Assembly: GCA_037074765.1 (NCBI GenBank)
Contig: JBAMDO010000146.1
Span: forward strand, 80,231-144,230
Direction: 5' to 3'
Length of the DNA stretch: 64,000 nt
From: Mansonella perstans
Taxonomy: Eukaryota > Nematoda > Chromadorea > Rhabditida > Onchocercidae
Positions 50,854 through 64,000 of the stretch are shown one piece after another. Position 1 is the first letter of the stretch. Every line of letters begins with the position of its first letter. Both the position numbers and the translations under genes were made by a program. Under the pieces are notes generated by a model, which saw only the letters and a list, made by a program, of their open reading frames with translations, did not search any database and had not been told where the DNA came from.

Positions 50854-53800
50854 TATTTGACTTATTAAACTATTTGATTTATGCAAAATTACTGCTTTTT
50901 TTGATTAATTAAGTAGTAATTAATGACTTTTAACGTTATCGTAAAATCACTGATTTGACTTTAATTATTTCCAGAAATGATTTTTGATCATTTAAGTGTT
51001 TTTATTTTTATCTGAACAGTGGAAGTACCTCATTCTCAATCCAATTTTTCCTATTAATTGCAATAAAATTTTATTGCATCTCATTTTCTTAATCCGTTAT
51101 TTTCTGTGCTGCATTATTTCCGAAAGTTTTAATTTTATTTTCTTGTAATTTAAAATTTCATATCAAAAAACTGCTAAACTTTTGTATTTTCTTATTTCCT
51201 CATAAATATATTCCAAATTAAACTATTGTTTTCAAATATTTTGATTTGTTTACTACAATTTTAAAAGCTAGAAAGAAACTGTTCAATTTTTCAAATTAGT
51301 TAAAATTATTTAAAATTCCTATCTTTCGTCCTGTCCTCTCTTTTTCCTTCGCACAATTCATGTAATTCTCATATTTTTGCTTTTACTTTTTCCCTTCTTT
51401 GTCAATTTTATATTAGAAGAAAAAGCAATTTATTGATTCAAACTAAAATCAGTCATTATTTCCTTTTTTATGGGTAAAAAGTGAAATGGAATATAATTAA
51501 TAAATTGTTGACAGTTCTTTATCATCATTCAATGATAAAAAATGGAACCTTCAATGATAATAATGGCAAAGAAATGGAATTTGAAATTGATAACATTGAA
51601 ATTGAAAAAAAATCCAATCCATTTTTACCTTTTTCTTTTAAATTCCTGAAGCATTAACTAACTGATGAGTTTGTTTCCTCATTTCCTTCTCTGTTCTTCA
51701 CTTTCTAGCTTTCTTTTATCAATTATACTACTAAAGTATCCTTCCTCTTCTCATCTATTTTGCCTCTCTTTTACACCACCTTTTTATTGATCCATCAAAA
51801 AATTAGTGCAACTTTACACCTTGTTCACAACAAATCACCACTTTTCCTACATTCAGGATTTTTGAGAGCAAGGATAGATCCTTGCTATTACTTCTAATTT
51901 CCTTATTATCATTGCATATTTTCTCAAATAATTTACTTCTCTTTAAATGATCAAAACTAGAAAATTTAATTCATCAATTTTGATAGGAAATTATTAGACA
52001 ACAAAATATGATACATTTTAGAGAATTTAAAATGAGTGAAATTAAACGTATTTTTATGTAATGATAAAAGATATGATTGGGATGAGCATAACAATTTTTA
52101 AGCACTGTAATAGTTAAGGCTGAATGTAGCACTCTGTAAGATAACTTTCCTGATATAGTTTGACACTTGCTATCATCCTAACAATTTCAATAATTATCCG
52201 TTTTTTAAAACAGTATTTATTTACAATCTTGTCACAGAAAAATGAATTTGTTGCAGTAAAGGGCTTTTTTTTCTTTCTATTGCAATTATTTAAATTATTT
52301 CGATGTATTTGTAGAAATTATTGCAATGAAATTTCTTATTAATCGATCATTATTTCAAAAGAAAAAATATTAAACATGCTGAAAATTATCAGTTTTTTGG
52401 CATTTAAATTTATTTTTGTTTGGAAATTTCTCAATAAAAGAAATTTAAATTTGCACTGTTCAAATTATTTCGAAACAAAAAACCAATACATGCCATAACT
52501 TGTCTGTTCAAAGTTTTCAAGAGAGAAAATGTAGCTCTTAAGAATATAAACACTCAATGAATTCCTTTTTTTTTTTTGTTTTTTGGTCATAGTTATTTTC
52601 TTCTTTTTCACTTATTCTTCCTTCTTAATTAATCGTATTCGTAATTATTTTTAACACTGCTTTTTGATCATTGTAAACATCATTATCTTAACAGCATATC
52701 GAAATGCGAAATGAAAAACCATTGTCATTTATATTTTAACTGCTTCTAATTAAATTTGATTGACGTTATAAATAAGAATTTACCGAAGCGAAAATTTTGC
52801 TAGAATTCAAGATAAAAAATTTATATTTCTTTTGAAAAAATAGAGGCAAGCAATCTAAACAGACACTTTTTCTTTTTCTTCTTTTTGAAATGTCATTTCA
52901 CAAAATTGTTGCCAATTCTGATTAAATCCTGAAATTTAATAATTCAACTGCCACTATGAATTAAAAAGAAAGAAAAAACCAATTTGTAATATTTTATTGA
53001 AATAATATAAATTAAGGAGCAAAAACATTTTGGATGAAGGCTCTGTTTAAACGAATCACTAAATACACAAAATATCCTTTTTCGAAATAACTTGATTAAT
53101 ATCATTTTTATACAAATCAATAAATTTATCGAATTTATACGATTAAAATCCTATACGTTAGCCAGACGAGTTCATCTCTAATTTATCGTGATCACTAATA
53201 ACAGTGTCAACAATTAATTTTCAATGAACATTAGAGGATTTTAGAAACAGAAATTTTTTAAGAAATTTTTTTATAAGGTAATGGATTAAGGACTACTACT
53301 TATTGCATCAAATTGACCAAAAATATTTGCAGAATTTTAATAAACAATTAGTTCATTAAATATATATGTAAATTCGAAATTTCAGCAATATCAAATAGAT
53401 TGTTAGTCAATCAAACGAATTTTTACATTACTGCTAACAAATGTCAAGTGTTGAAAAAAATTGTCCTTGTTGATCTTTTCCCACTTCTCCTTTATCTCTC
53501 CTTGTCACTATCACCATCGACACCAGAAGCAGGAACAAATTACATTTAGGATCTCCCGCAGCATTGATAAATAATTTAATTTAATTTTAAAAGCACACTG
53601 GCGAATAATTATTGAAAATTTATCAAAGATTGCACTCTTTGCTCAGAAGAGTGTTTTTTTTTTAAGTTATGTATATATATACATATATATATAAATGATT
53701 TTCATCTAAAAAACTGAAAAAATATATAAGTAAATGATTTTCAGATTCAGTTATTACATGCTGTATATATTGTATATTTTTGTAAATTCCTTCAAAATTT

Positions 53801-55589
53801 AATTCATTAATTTTTAAAAATCATTAATTTTTAAAAACAGAATCAATTTTTTGCAAGCAAAGTTCCTTGAAAGATCGAATTGAACTTTTCTTTTAGTGAG
53901 GGACTAAATTAGTTTGGATAGTGAAACGAAATGATGACATTATTTCTCATTCTTTTCTTTTCTCTCTTTGCGATAGCAGAAAATAGAATTTTAAAATGGA
54001 CCAAAATGGATACATTTCTCGATACTTTCTGTTAGCTTTTACTTAAAGAAGTCCTTTAAAAATTTCCGTGATTGGCTTACTTGAAATCTATAAAATGCAT
54101 TTCGTATCAGTTTGCCAATTGCTACTTGTTCTACGTAATTTTACGAAATCTTGTATCAATTACTACATTTAAACTTGAAAATTTCCATTTTCATTTTAAA
54201 ATTAGTGTTTTAAAATTTGTATGAACTTTGTGACTAGTAGTGCATAAGCATAAATGATTCGTTTACCAACAGAAATTGTGTCTAACTTAAAATAATGCTT
54301 TATAACCGCTATTAATGATTTAGAAAATAATAATTAAAAATGAATTATTGAGCGAATGATCTAATTCTCCATGTATAAGAATTATCATATTTAGAATATA
54401 ATACTGAATATTTGTAATGACACATGATCGTTTCAATTTTTTCGAACAAAATTTTTGATTGTTTATTTCTTTTCTGCAAAACTTTTAAAAATTCAACCAA
54501 GTACACTTCGATAATCACTTTAAAAGAAATAATTTTTGGTACTCATCCAATTTTAATTTTTTCCTTCACAAGTAAGTTCAGAAAATAACAACAAGAAACT
54601 GAAGGAAAAGAAACAAAAAGTTTTGAAATTATTTTGAACAACCGAATTTGTAGAAAAAGTTAGATAATTTGATGGAAGTTTTTTTTGTTAAGATTGATGT
54701 GCTGAAGATAACTAATTAATACTGTTTGTCCAACATTTTCAATAGTTTTCTTTCTTTTACAAATTACTTTCAAGAAAATAAAAGCAGAAAGGGAATGAAA
54801 AAAGGAACAAAAAATTTGAAAACATTTTAGACAATCAAAATTTTGTTTCAAATATTTACATTGTTTTTATTTCGACTTGAAAGTTAAATTAAAGTTTAAT
54901 TAATTAATTTTTTCTTATCTTTCCGCAATAATATTATATATCAAAAATACTTCCAATAAAAATTTGTGTTGGTAATTTCTGTTCATTTCAGAAAAATCCA
55001 CAGTGATGGGAAAAAAATTTTTCCGATACAAATTGTTTTTCTTAAGTGGTTAAAATATCATTTAAACTGCCTTTGCGTTCTAATAAATTTTGATTTTCGC
55101 ATAAATTATCTGTAAATTACTGCTTGAAACTTAAAACTAAACTACTGTTCGAAACTTAAATTTCATTTTTGAAAACATTTATTTCCAATTTTTTGTCGAT
55201 CATTGGACGAATACATGTAGTTCATTATTTTCATACCTATGTTCAAACATTTAACATTTCATATTAAAATTACACAGAGCTTTTAACTGGTAATATTTGG
55301 AAGTTTAATTTTTTTCGACTCTTTTATGAACATTGTTACAAGATGTTAAAAACATTAAAAACATTAATTAGCTGTTTTAAGCATATCTTTCAAATCCATC
55401 TTATTCATTGGAAAATATCAGTGGAATAAACTTAAAACCACAAGAACTTGGTCGTATTTTTAATTTCAGATACAATTTGGTATTAATATATCTGATGTTA
55501 AATATTCTGCGAAAGACTGTTATTGATATTGAATACAAATCTAGCAGAAATTTTATTATTTAAATAATCGATGAAAAGAACGAGCGAAG

Positions 55590-57820
55590 ATGTCGAGCAG
55601 TCGAAAAATGTCATTGTTTAGCAGATGGAAACAACAAACAAATAATGAACAATTAGAAGGTGTCAGTGAAGAGGAAGCTGTCGAATATCGTGAAGCATTC
55701 AGGTTATTTGATAAGGTAAAGAATGATCACTTTTAAATCTATTTTTTTTTTTAATTTAAAAAAACTTAAAATTCTGGACAATTATCCTTTGCATAGGCTA
55801 TAAATTGTTCAATCAACCTAACAACATTGGATAATTAAAAACTGGCTCTAAGACCTGACAAACATTTGTCACATCAAAACTTCACACCACATGTGAATCA
55901 TTTTTACCTTTTAATAGACACGCAAATCATGAAATTTTATGCAAATAATTTCAGAAAGAAAAAGTAAAGATGCGAGAATTGAAATTTTTCTGTTTTTCAT
56001 GATTTCTGTAACTGTGTTTCAGAATGAATGGTAGGGCGAAAATTCGTTAGATATTTTGAATTCAGCATCTTTCAAGCAAAAAATATGCCAGGATATTGAG
56101 AAATTAAATGAAATTTCGTCTGCTTAGCAATTTAAACGGGAAAATAGTGTGGTGAAATTTGGAAAAAATTTAATCAAAATAATAAAAATCGTTGATGAAA
56201 TTTTCTATTGCATTTAGAATTCACAAGTTTCATCCTCTCTCATTTCTCTGTCTCGTCTTTTTGCTGACGTTTCCTTTATTTCTTAGCTATTCATTTCAGC
56301 GGATAATGAAAATGAATTTAAACAACATGTTGACATCAAACCTCAATATGAAAAAAATCATTGGTAACAAATAATCATAATAAACAAAATTCAAAACCAG
56401 TTATTTATTTTAATTAGTGCAAAAAATTATTTCGGCTAATAATAATTACTGCAATTTAACTATAAATGATTAAGAAGAAATCGTGGAATTTCAGGATGGT
56501 AATGGTTCGATATCATCGAAAGAATTAGGTGTGGCAATGAGGACACTAGGTCAAAATCCAACCGAGCAAGAGTTATTGGATATGATCAATGAGGTAGATT
56601 TTGATGGCAGCGGTAGCATTGAATTCCCCGAATTTTGCCAAATGATGAAAAGGATGAATAAGGTAATTTTGTTTTCGCTAAAAGAAAACTAAATGCCGAG
56701 AAGAAAAACGGATATAAATTTTAATTAATTAGTGCGAAAAATTTATGAAACTAATTATTTTAATCAACACTTGTGGAATATTCAATATTCGGGATAAAAT
56801 ACAGTTTAACTACAGATCCTCTAAACAACCATTATGCGTAAGCTGTTAGGGATCCATTGGAATGTTTTGAATCAGATTATCAGTGTTACTCACATTTTTA
56901 AAATAGTAAATTATTTATTTGTTGTTCTATTTTGACTTGTCTCATATTTTCTCATTGAACTGTTTTTTTCGTCACACATGTCAGCACATAAATAAAATTT
57001 TTTGTTGCAGTAGAAATAATAATGCAAAGTTTCATCTTCTCAAGTTCACATTTTTTCGATGATTGAAAACTTTTTTTTAAATAAGAATTGCTATTATCCG
57101 AGCTGCTATTATTCTGAGTTTTGTTCATCTTTTTAATCATTCTTTCAAAAATTACTTTGAGATTTTTTCTTAAAGTCTCATTTTTTCTATAACAAATAGT
57201 TTGCATGAATCTAAATCCTTCAAGCAGTACGGAGTTAAATTTAATCATATCGAAGCCGTCAACTAATCGATGAGAACTGTCATCTCACAAGTGATTCCGA
57301 ACATTTTTGACAGGATAATGATAGTGAAATGATACGAGAAGCATTTCGGGTATTTGATCGCGACGGTAATGGATATATCACAGCAGAAGAATTTAGATAT
57401 TTCATGACACATATGGGAGAACAATTTAGCGATGAAGAAGTAGACGAAATGATTGCAGAAGTTGATATTGATGGTGATGGACAGGTTATATATTGCTAAT
57501 TTGAAAATGAAATAATCTAAACTTTAAAAAAATTAAATTTTTAATTTTCAAGATTGGGGGATTTTAGAAATAGTTGTGTAATAAATGTGTAATACAGATG
57601 ATGATGATGTATGAAAACGAAAGCGAATAGAGTATAAAAAAGTGTCCGTATCGTCCTCTATACACCACAAAATTATTAAATAGATTTATTTGGCTATAGC
57701 AAGAACATATGGGTGATTCGATTTCTTCATTTTTAATTTTCTCGATGGCTAATAATAAATCATTCATATAATTTACAGATTAACTATGAGGAATTTGTAC
57801 GAATGATGACAAGTACATGA
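55590..57820 (+). CDS. Calmodulin-like protein with four EF-hands
   Basis: Cytosolic calcium sensor of the calmodulin/CAL family. Four exons: 55590-55715, 56495-56662, 57314-57484, 57779-57820, phase 0 at every junction, 168 residues. All four loops are canonical: [48 protein letters not shown]. Compared with calmodulin (149 residues) there is an N-terminal extension of about 20 residues, basic and Ser-rich ([16 protein letters not shown]), before [11 protein letters not shown]. Introns interrupt the first and fourth calcium-binding loops. It resembles the C. elegans CAL proteins more than calmodulin itself ([38 protein letters not shown]). The ATG at 55571 opens only a 17-codon frame that ends at a TAG overlapping this start, so it would be an upstream ORF. 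Intron 1 is about 780 bp. Confidence 0.95.
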
Positions 57821-59630
57821 TATTAAGAAATGTTATCAGTTTATTTCAACCATGGTTAGTATTTCTAAATTTTAATTTTACATTTTCCTCTATTAATTTT
57901 ATTTTTTATGATTCATTTTTAATTCATTTATCTATTTCTCCATTAATTTATTCTTTCAAATTGATCCAGAAATCATTCTTTTAATTTTGCATTAAAAAGT
58001 ATAAGCGAAGGAAAAAATGCCCGTTTTGTGAGGGATAGGAAAATGCCGGGGATTCAATTTTGCACTATCTGCGAAATCCATTTTCATCATGGAATCAGCA
58101 AAATAATCAATACTAGAAACTATTATTTGACCATCCTTGGCATCATCTTTCCATTTTCAGCTTTTCCTTTCCTCATTCAGAATTATTAATATTAACTAGC
58201 AATTAGTTATAATTTTTAAAATTATAATTCATATTTCAGTTAAAATGCTTCACGTGTTCACAAAGAAAATAGCACAAAACAAAATCTACGCTGTAACTCC
58301 CAATATTGCATTTAACCATTTCATGTCAGAAGTAAGAATAATTTGTGCTGAAAAATAAACTCTGAAGTTTTTGCTTCATCAAATGTAAGAAAAAGAAAAG
58401 GAAAAGGTTACTTGTGGTATATGATTTGAATATGTAACGGAGTATTCAGCCATTGTAATTATTGGCATTCTTAAAAAAAAAATTAGAGATAACTAAAAGT
58501 AATTATCTTTTCATTCTACAATTTCCATAGAATTTCCAGTTTTTTGATTGCGAGAAAAATGTAGGAAAGAATTATTTTTGCTTTTGAATTTATTCTTATA
58601 AATTTAATTTATTTTTATTAAATTTAATAAATTTGTTATATGTCCATAGAATACTTTCAGGATTTTTTCGTAAAATTATATATTTTCCGAAAAAATTAAT
58701 TTGATTACATAGAGTGCTATGCTATTATGGGTCATTTTTTTTTCATTGATTGATATCGATGCTGATAACAAACGATGATCTCGCTCGATGTATTAATCAG
58801 TGTCGCTTTACCTTCCATCATATGCTTTTTGCCTTTTGCTCATTTATCATTTTCATTCATTACTAATTAATCATCTAGCACTAATTAGCTACATTTATGT
58901 GCGTAAAATGCTAGTACTAAAATAAATGTTGTATGTAATTTTTAATTTTTTGTTCATTTCGTTCTTTTTCTTTTCTTTTTTCTCTAAGATAATTCAAAAT
59001 TAAAAAAGGTTGGAATATTTTCAGTTGTTCATTTGGATCGGAACACTATAAATTGCTTTTAAATTCTGACTCAGAAATGAAGCAGTAAATTTTTCTTCAT
59101 AGAAAGATTATTTGATTTTAAATTATTTGCTTAATTTCAACAAATATCAGTTCCTATCATGAAATACCTTCCAAAAAAAATATCAGTTCACTCATAATTT
59201 TTTTTAAATGCAGAGAAAACAATAAAATTCATCGTGCTGAGAATTTTAAAACATGCTGACTTAATAAATCGATTCACTACGAGCGTTTTTTGAACGAAAA
59301 GGTGAGATTTCTAAATTCATAGTTCTCAACCCACATGTTAGCCATTTGATTTTTTTAAGGCATTCAATTCTCCAGCAGTTAATCTTTTTGTTTTATTACA
59401 GGCTAATGTTACAAATTTTACATTAATCACATATTAATAAGGTACTGAATTCAAAATTACATCCAGTTCTGTTTCAAAAAAATCATGTTTAAAATAAAAT
59501 CGCGAATCAGTAATTCCAAAAAATGAAAAAATTTGGGTAATTTGACGACTATTTGTACATTTAGTATGAAGGAAGAAGTGAAAATTTCAAAACATTTAGG
59601 TTGTCCAAATTATCCACGAATTCAGTTCAA
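57821..59630. other. Intergenic, between convergent calmodulin-like and galectin genes
   Basis: About 1.8 kb with candidate AATAAA signals near 58354 and 58920 on the plus strand. No coding exon was recognised on either strand. Confidence 0.6.
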
Positions 59631-62600
59631 TCACTGTATTTGAATTCCACTGATTTCCACATCACCCTCAATCTGAATGCCCACTACATCGCTTGCTTCC
59701 GATCGGTGCTCAAATGTCGTAAATAGTTCACCATTTACAAATACCTGCGTTAAATTCAGTATAAACAAATATGATCAAGAAATCGCAAAAAGTAAGGTTG
59801 TATGAAGTAAATAATCGAGACATTTCAACAATTCGTATATTTGAAATTTTAACAAGTACACTGATATCAAAATTCTCTGATATAATTTTGAAGTAATCCG
59901 GAAGTAACTTCTCATCTCCTAATAATATATTTCTTATTCTTCTATTGTTTACAATACTTGAATGTTGGGAGATTCACTGTTATCATTTATTATCACAAAT
60001 CACTACGGTAAAAGTATACATTTCATATTTTTGTAATAATAGCGAAATCAAATCAATGATTACTTGCACTGCTTTGTCGTCATTCTGCAACTGCAAATCG
60101 AAAATTTTATGCTTTTCGAATGGAAGTTTACCCTTTCGTTCCTCTTTACCCCAAACACCGCCAATTAACGCATTACGTACGACTACCTGAATTTTTTAAC
60201 AAGAAAATTTCAAAAGATACATATCACAGCGAGAAATATTTCTTAAGAATCAATTACTAATAACTGAAAGATAATTTATGAATGAGAAGAAATTTATGAT
60301 AAATATTCTCAAAAAAATCGTTATTTTTGATTAATTTTTTTCTTTCTCGATTCGTTAGAATTTATGAAAGCCGTTTTGTTTTAATTTCTTGTCAGTGATT
60401 GTATTATTTTCAAAAATGAAATTTCACAAGACTTACTTGACATATTACTTTCTAACACCTAAGTTTACTTAAGATGATTAACAATAACGCTTAAAAGACA
60501 CTGTGTATACTTATTAGCCTCGTATTCTCGATTAAACCCAAATTTTTCATTCCCTATATTTCCAAATAATGCACCAATTTTTCCGCACTTTCAGTTACAT
60601 TTATAGAAAGAAATGAAAACATCAATTTACATAAAAAACATCTCATTTCCAAATACAAAATTATTCCTTTCACATGAACTATATTGGTGATTAATTAAGG
60701 TAATTTGCAAATTTCATTTAAGAAGGATTTTAATGCACTTTTTTCCTAGGATCTAAGATATAAATTTCGGAAAATATTAAAAATAGAATAATTAAAATAA
60801 TTAATTCCAAACTTTTTCATCAAATCGTGGATTGAAATGTAGAACAATATCACCGTTTTGTTTCAATAAATTGATACTGAATCGCTTGCTACGTTTATCG
60901 GGCATTCCGGTAATGTATAATGATTTACCAGGTAATAAACCACCATTTACTATACCTGATTCATAGGGAACTGGCTAAAATAAGACAATTCAGACTAATA
61001 GAAATTCTGGGAAATTCTTAAGTTGTATTCTTGCTGAATTTCTAAATTTTTTTAATGCGTTAAATAGAGATTTAGAGACTAGAATAATAAATAAACAATT
61101 TCATCCTATTAAACAAGCCACATTGAATTTTTCTCGTAGACAATAACTTTCAAATCCTTAATAGGCCTAGTAGTAGTAGCAATCAATTACAAAAATATCC
61201 TTTTAAATTTTGTTTTAATTTAAAACGTGAATTAAAAACTAACATAATATTTGCCACCCCACTGTACATGATCGATATTGGTATCACCATCGATTGATAC
61301 ATAAGTAACCCATTGTAATGGCACGCGATAATCAAACATCTTCACTTCTTTCTAAATAATTATTAAAATTAAATTCACAGTTATTATTAAACCAAAAGTA
61401 TGTATTGATACTGTAGTAGCAGCAGTGATACTGTAGAATAAACATCTTAGAATACAAATCTACTGGTTATTATTCTTTTTTTTCGAATACATTGTATCCT
61501 AACAATTGTATGCATAATTATTTAACAGCTTTTATTTCCCTCCGATTCTAAAAAAATATTGGGAATATATTTAACCGTGAAAATTGCACATATAGGCTCA
61601 TTTAGATATTTAATTATGACCTTTCTATCTGAGACATTATTTAACCATTTCTTAGATGACACAGGATAATTTCTTCCTACTTCGCACTTTAAAAAAAATT
61701 TTTTCTTAAATAGGCTTTCTTCTTAAAAAACGGAACAAGAAAAGATGATTCAGACTTTATTTTGTCAAACATTTTTCTTCCTAAAAAAAAATTTAGACTT
61801 GGAAGATTCGTCAATTTTAGTTTATCACCAGTACCACTGTTGTTAGTAGTTATGATTAACGTTATCATTATTATTACTATTGTTACTATTTTCATCCCAA
61901 TGAGCTATAAATTTGCTGGTCTAATAATAATTGTGAATTTAGTTTCAATATTTGAATCAAATATTTGAAATTATTAAAATTATCTTGTTTTTTTTTTTTT
62001 TTTATCACAAATCCAAATTATAAGAACTTACGCCGTCGCAATAAATGATAAATTTGTTATTATGTGCTCGAATTCGTAAATCGAATGCATTTCCTTTTTT
62101 AAATGGTAACTTTTGTTGCTCTTTTTTTCCCCAAATGTTGCTTGAAAATGTATTAAATACTATCTGAAAGTGAATTAATTTGTTTCAATCATTAAACATA
62201 TCATTTATCAATGATTAGCGTTTGTAATATTTCATTGCAAGAAATCAGAAGGAAAAAAGGTTAATGATTAATCTATCAATTCGTTAAGATTTCAAAACAT
62301 TTTTCAGACAAATTTTGTTTTTGATAATTTTCTTGTTGTTCAGCAGAAAAATTTCGCGAACCTAATCAAACGAGAACAAACTTAAACTAACAAATAATTC
62401 ATGAAAAATCATTATTCCAATAGAGAAACACCAAACCTTTCCTTTATCAAAACGCACGCTAATATGTAATGGAATATCTCCGCCGTTGGAATCTGGACTA
62501 CCACGATGTAAGCCAACATCGAATCTACAATAATTAAAAATAATCAGATAATTTTCCATATTTCGAGATTACTTATGAATAATTTGAAGGAGAAATTTTC

Positions 62601-63673
62601 TAAATTGTAATTTGATCAATGCGCTGCATGACGAACTTTTTCGCATCATTCAATGTTTTCCCTTTTACAATTAAGGTTTGACCAGGTGCAATACGTTCCG
62701 TTAATTTGCTTCGATATGGAATTTCCTGAAAACGATAAAAGAAGTAAACAAATAAATAAAACAAATAAAAAGGAACTATAGCGAAAACTTGAATTTTTCA
62801 AATAAATTAGATATGATAATTTTATTATTAGATCTTCATATAGCAATTTTCATTTCTTTAAAACAGGAAAAATACTACATAGGGAAAAGTTATTATTGCA
62901 TTGCCGTTTTCTCTAATATCAAGAAAACATAATCCTAAAAAAATAATGATATTGTATTTGGAGATTAAAAGGTATAGCAATTAAGTGAATGTACTATATT
63001 TCCTCTTTTCATGGCAATAAATCTCAAAAAAAAAAATTATATCGAACTTTCCTATGGAAAAATAAATACTATATGAATATCTTGAAATCATACAGCATAT
63101 CAAAGTTTTTAATTATATCGATTTCATATTTCAATGCTGATTAGTTGCGCTCAATTTCAAAATTTCATAAAATCTAATTATATGATTTCCTTATCACTCA
63201 AATAATTGTAAATTAAGTTACATGCAAGGCATCGATTTCTATTTTAACATTCCGGAGAATTTTTCCGTAATCGCTAGTTATAAAATCTGATTACGTGATA
63301 AGCCGATAGGAAGCTAATAAGTCAAGAAAGAAATGATAACAAAGCTGTTGCATTTCAGTTTTGACATCAATTGATTGTACTTCAGTTCAAATATTTCAAA
63401 AGAAAATAGAAATAATTCATACAAATCAATCTTAATAAAAAAACAGAAAAAATATTTTAAAATTAACATTTCAATAAAAAAAAAGTGCAAAAGAACGAAT
63501 GAAAAGCATTACAAACTTCTTGTTACCATCCTGTTCTCCCATTTGCTGCAACAACAACAATGATTAATTCGTTTCACCAACCACAAATTTATTCGTTTAA
63601 CTGAAATATACTAGCCAAATTAACATTTTAGTTCAATTCCAATTTACCGTTTACTTCCACGAGCAACTTTCAT
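59631..63673 (-). CDS. lec-1: Tandem-repeat galectin, LEC-1 type
   Basis: Two-domain beta-galactoside-binding lectin, 286 residues (C. elegans LEC-1 is 279). Nine exons: 63673-63648, 63545-63527, 62725-62637, 62524-62437, 62163-62032, 61351-61244, 60974-60813, 60186-60064, 59744-59631, with all phases matching. Domain 1 runs from EIPYRSKLTERIAPGQTL to DHVQWGGKYY; domain 2 from PVPYESGIVNGGLLPGKSL to the C-terminal VEISGIQIQ. Domain 2 keeps the full sugar-binding set (HFNPRF, VVRNAL, WGKEER). Domain 1 has HISVRF and WGKKEQ, so the canonical Asn and Arg are replaced. No signal peptide, as normal for galectins. The two tiny 5' exons (26 and 19 nt) are inferred from phase and splice sites. An alternative start, the ATG at 63542, is out of phase with the third exon. 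The lec-1 symbol is by family resemblance, not proven orthology. Confidence 0.93.
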
Positions 63674-64000
63674 TCCATTCTATTTGAAATCAAAAAAAAT
63701 GTGTTTATTAGAAAAAGTGCTCATTCATTTAACATTTGCATTCTGAAATTTGTATTTAAAAAAAAAAATTAAAACAGAGACCAATACTTTACATTATTAT
63801 TTGACTTTGAAATCTTTGGTTAGCAAATTGTTAATGTTATTAATAAATCACTTCGAAAAAATGTTTCTTATATTAATTTAATGTGTATTTATTGTCAGGT
63901 CAATGTTATTAAAAAGTGCCTTAACTTATTTTTTGATAATTTAAACTTGAAAAAAACGTTTTCTGCATGGGAAATTTTCGAAAGAAATGTAATGATGTCA
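63674..64000. other. Upstream region of the galectin gene
   Basis: AT-rich sequence upstream of the proposed first galectin exon. It presumably includes part of the promoter; no specific element or other gene is recognised. Confidence 0.5.

Larger units (their letters stand above)
37985..55589. other. Long non-coding interval, no gene recognised
   Basis: About 17.6 kb between the divergent transporter and calmodulin-like genes. No run of phase-compatible exons and no family match were seen on either strand. It holds homopolymer A tracts (about 24 at 38555, about 30 at 45484), a 30-bp tandem duplication (39032-39091), a TTA/ATT-rich stretch around 42940-43090, a short duplicated gatcagtgatta motif (46287-46318), and an inverted repeat at 50710-50853. 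Far-upstream regulatory sequence or untranslated exons of the flanking genes could lie here unseen. Confidence 0.5.

Noticed and set aside
56952..57248. 98-codon minus-strand frame within the calmodulin-like gene
   Set aside because: It lies in an intron of a well-supported plus-strand gene, low complexity, no family.

Overview
The window looks like chromosomal DNA of a nematode, most likely a filarial or other clade III parasite. It is very AT-rich, has long intergenic spaces, and its genes are cut into short exons by small introns ending in TTTTCAG or TTTTTAG. Several first exons sit just behind acceptor-like sites, as expected for spliced-leader trans-splicing. The gene content fits: a LEC-1-type tandem galectin, a CAL-type calmodulin relative, a nematode-style casein-kinase-1/TTBK-like kinase and PAN-domain secreted proteins. 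No bacterial, viral or transposon gene was recognised. The species call is inference.

Layout: (1) INTS8, an Integrator subunit, + strand, already in progress at base 1 and ending at 5980. (2) Convergent to it, a five-exon meteorin-like secreted protein, - strand, 11438 to 7827. (3) A secreted PAN / poly-Asp / Thr-rich mucin-like / PAN protein, - strand, 20311 to 16679. (4) A serine alpha/beta-hydrolase of the BPHL (valacyclovir hydrolase-like) type, - strand, 27916 to 25483. (5) A CK1/TTBK-like kinase, + strand, 30839 to 33590. (6) An amino acid/auxin-permease-family (Aa_trans) transporter, - strand, 37984 to 34683. (7) About 17.6 kb with no recognisable gene. (8) A four-EF-hand calmodulin-like protein, + strand, 55590 to 57820. 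(9) A two-domain galectin, - strand, 63673 to 59631.

Gene models were built by hand. Exons were accepted only where splice-site phase was consistent from exon to exon and the joined protein matched a family. All models close arithmetically in frame except two: INTS8 has an apparent one-base frame break near 2164, and the PAN gene has one unresolved junction beside an A8 run near 17291. The genes look functionally unrelated (RNA processing, secreted ligands, metabolism, signalling, transport, calcium sensing, lectin), so I see no operon or dedicated multi-gene system. The most unusual items are the PAN/poly-Asp/mucin/PAN protein and the nematode meteorin-like protein. Small local tandem duplications and two foldback structures recur in the non-coding DNA.
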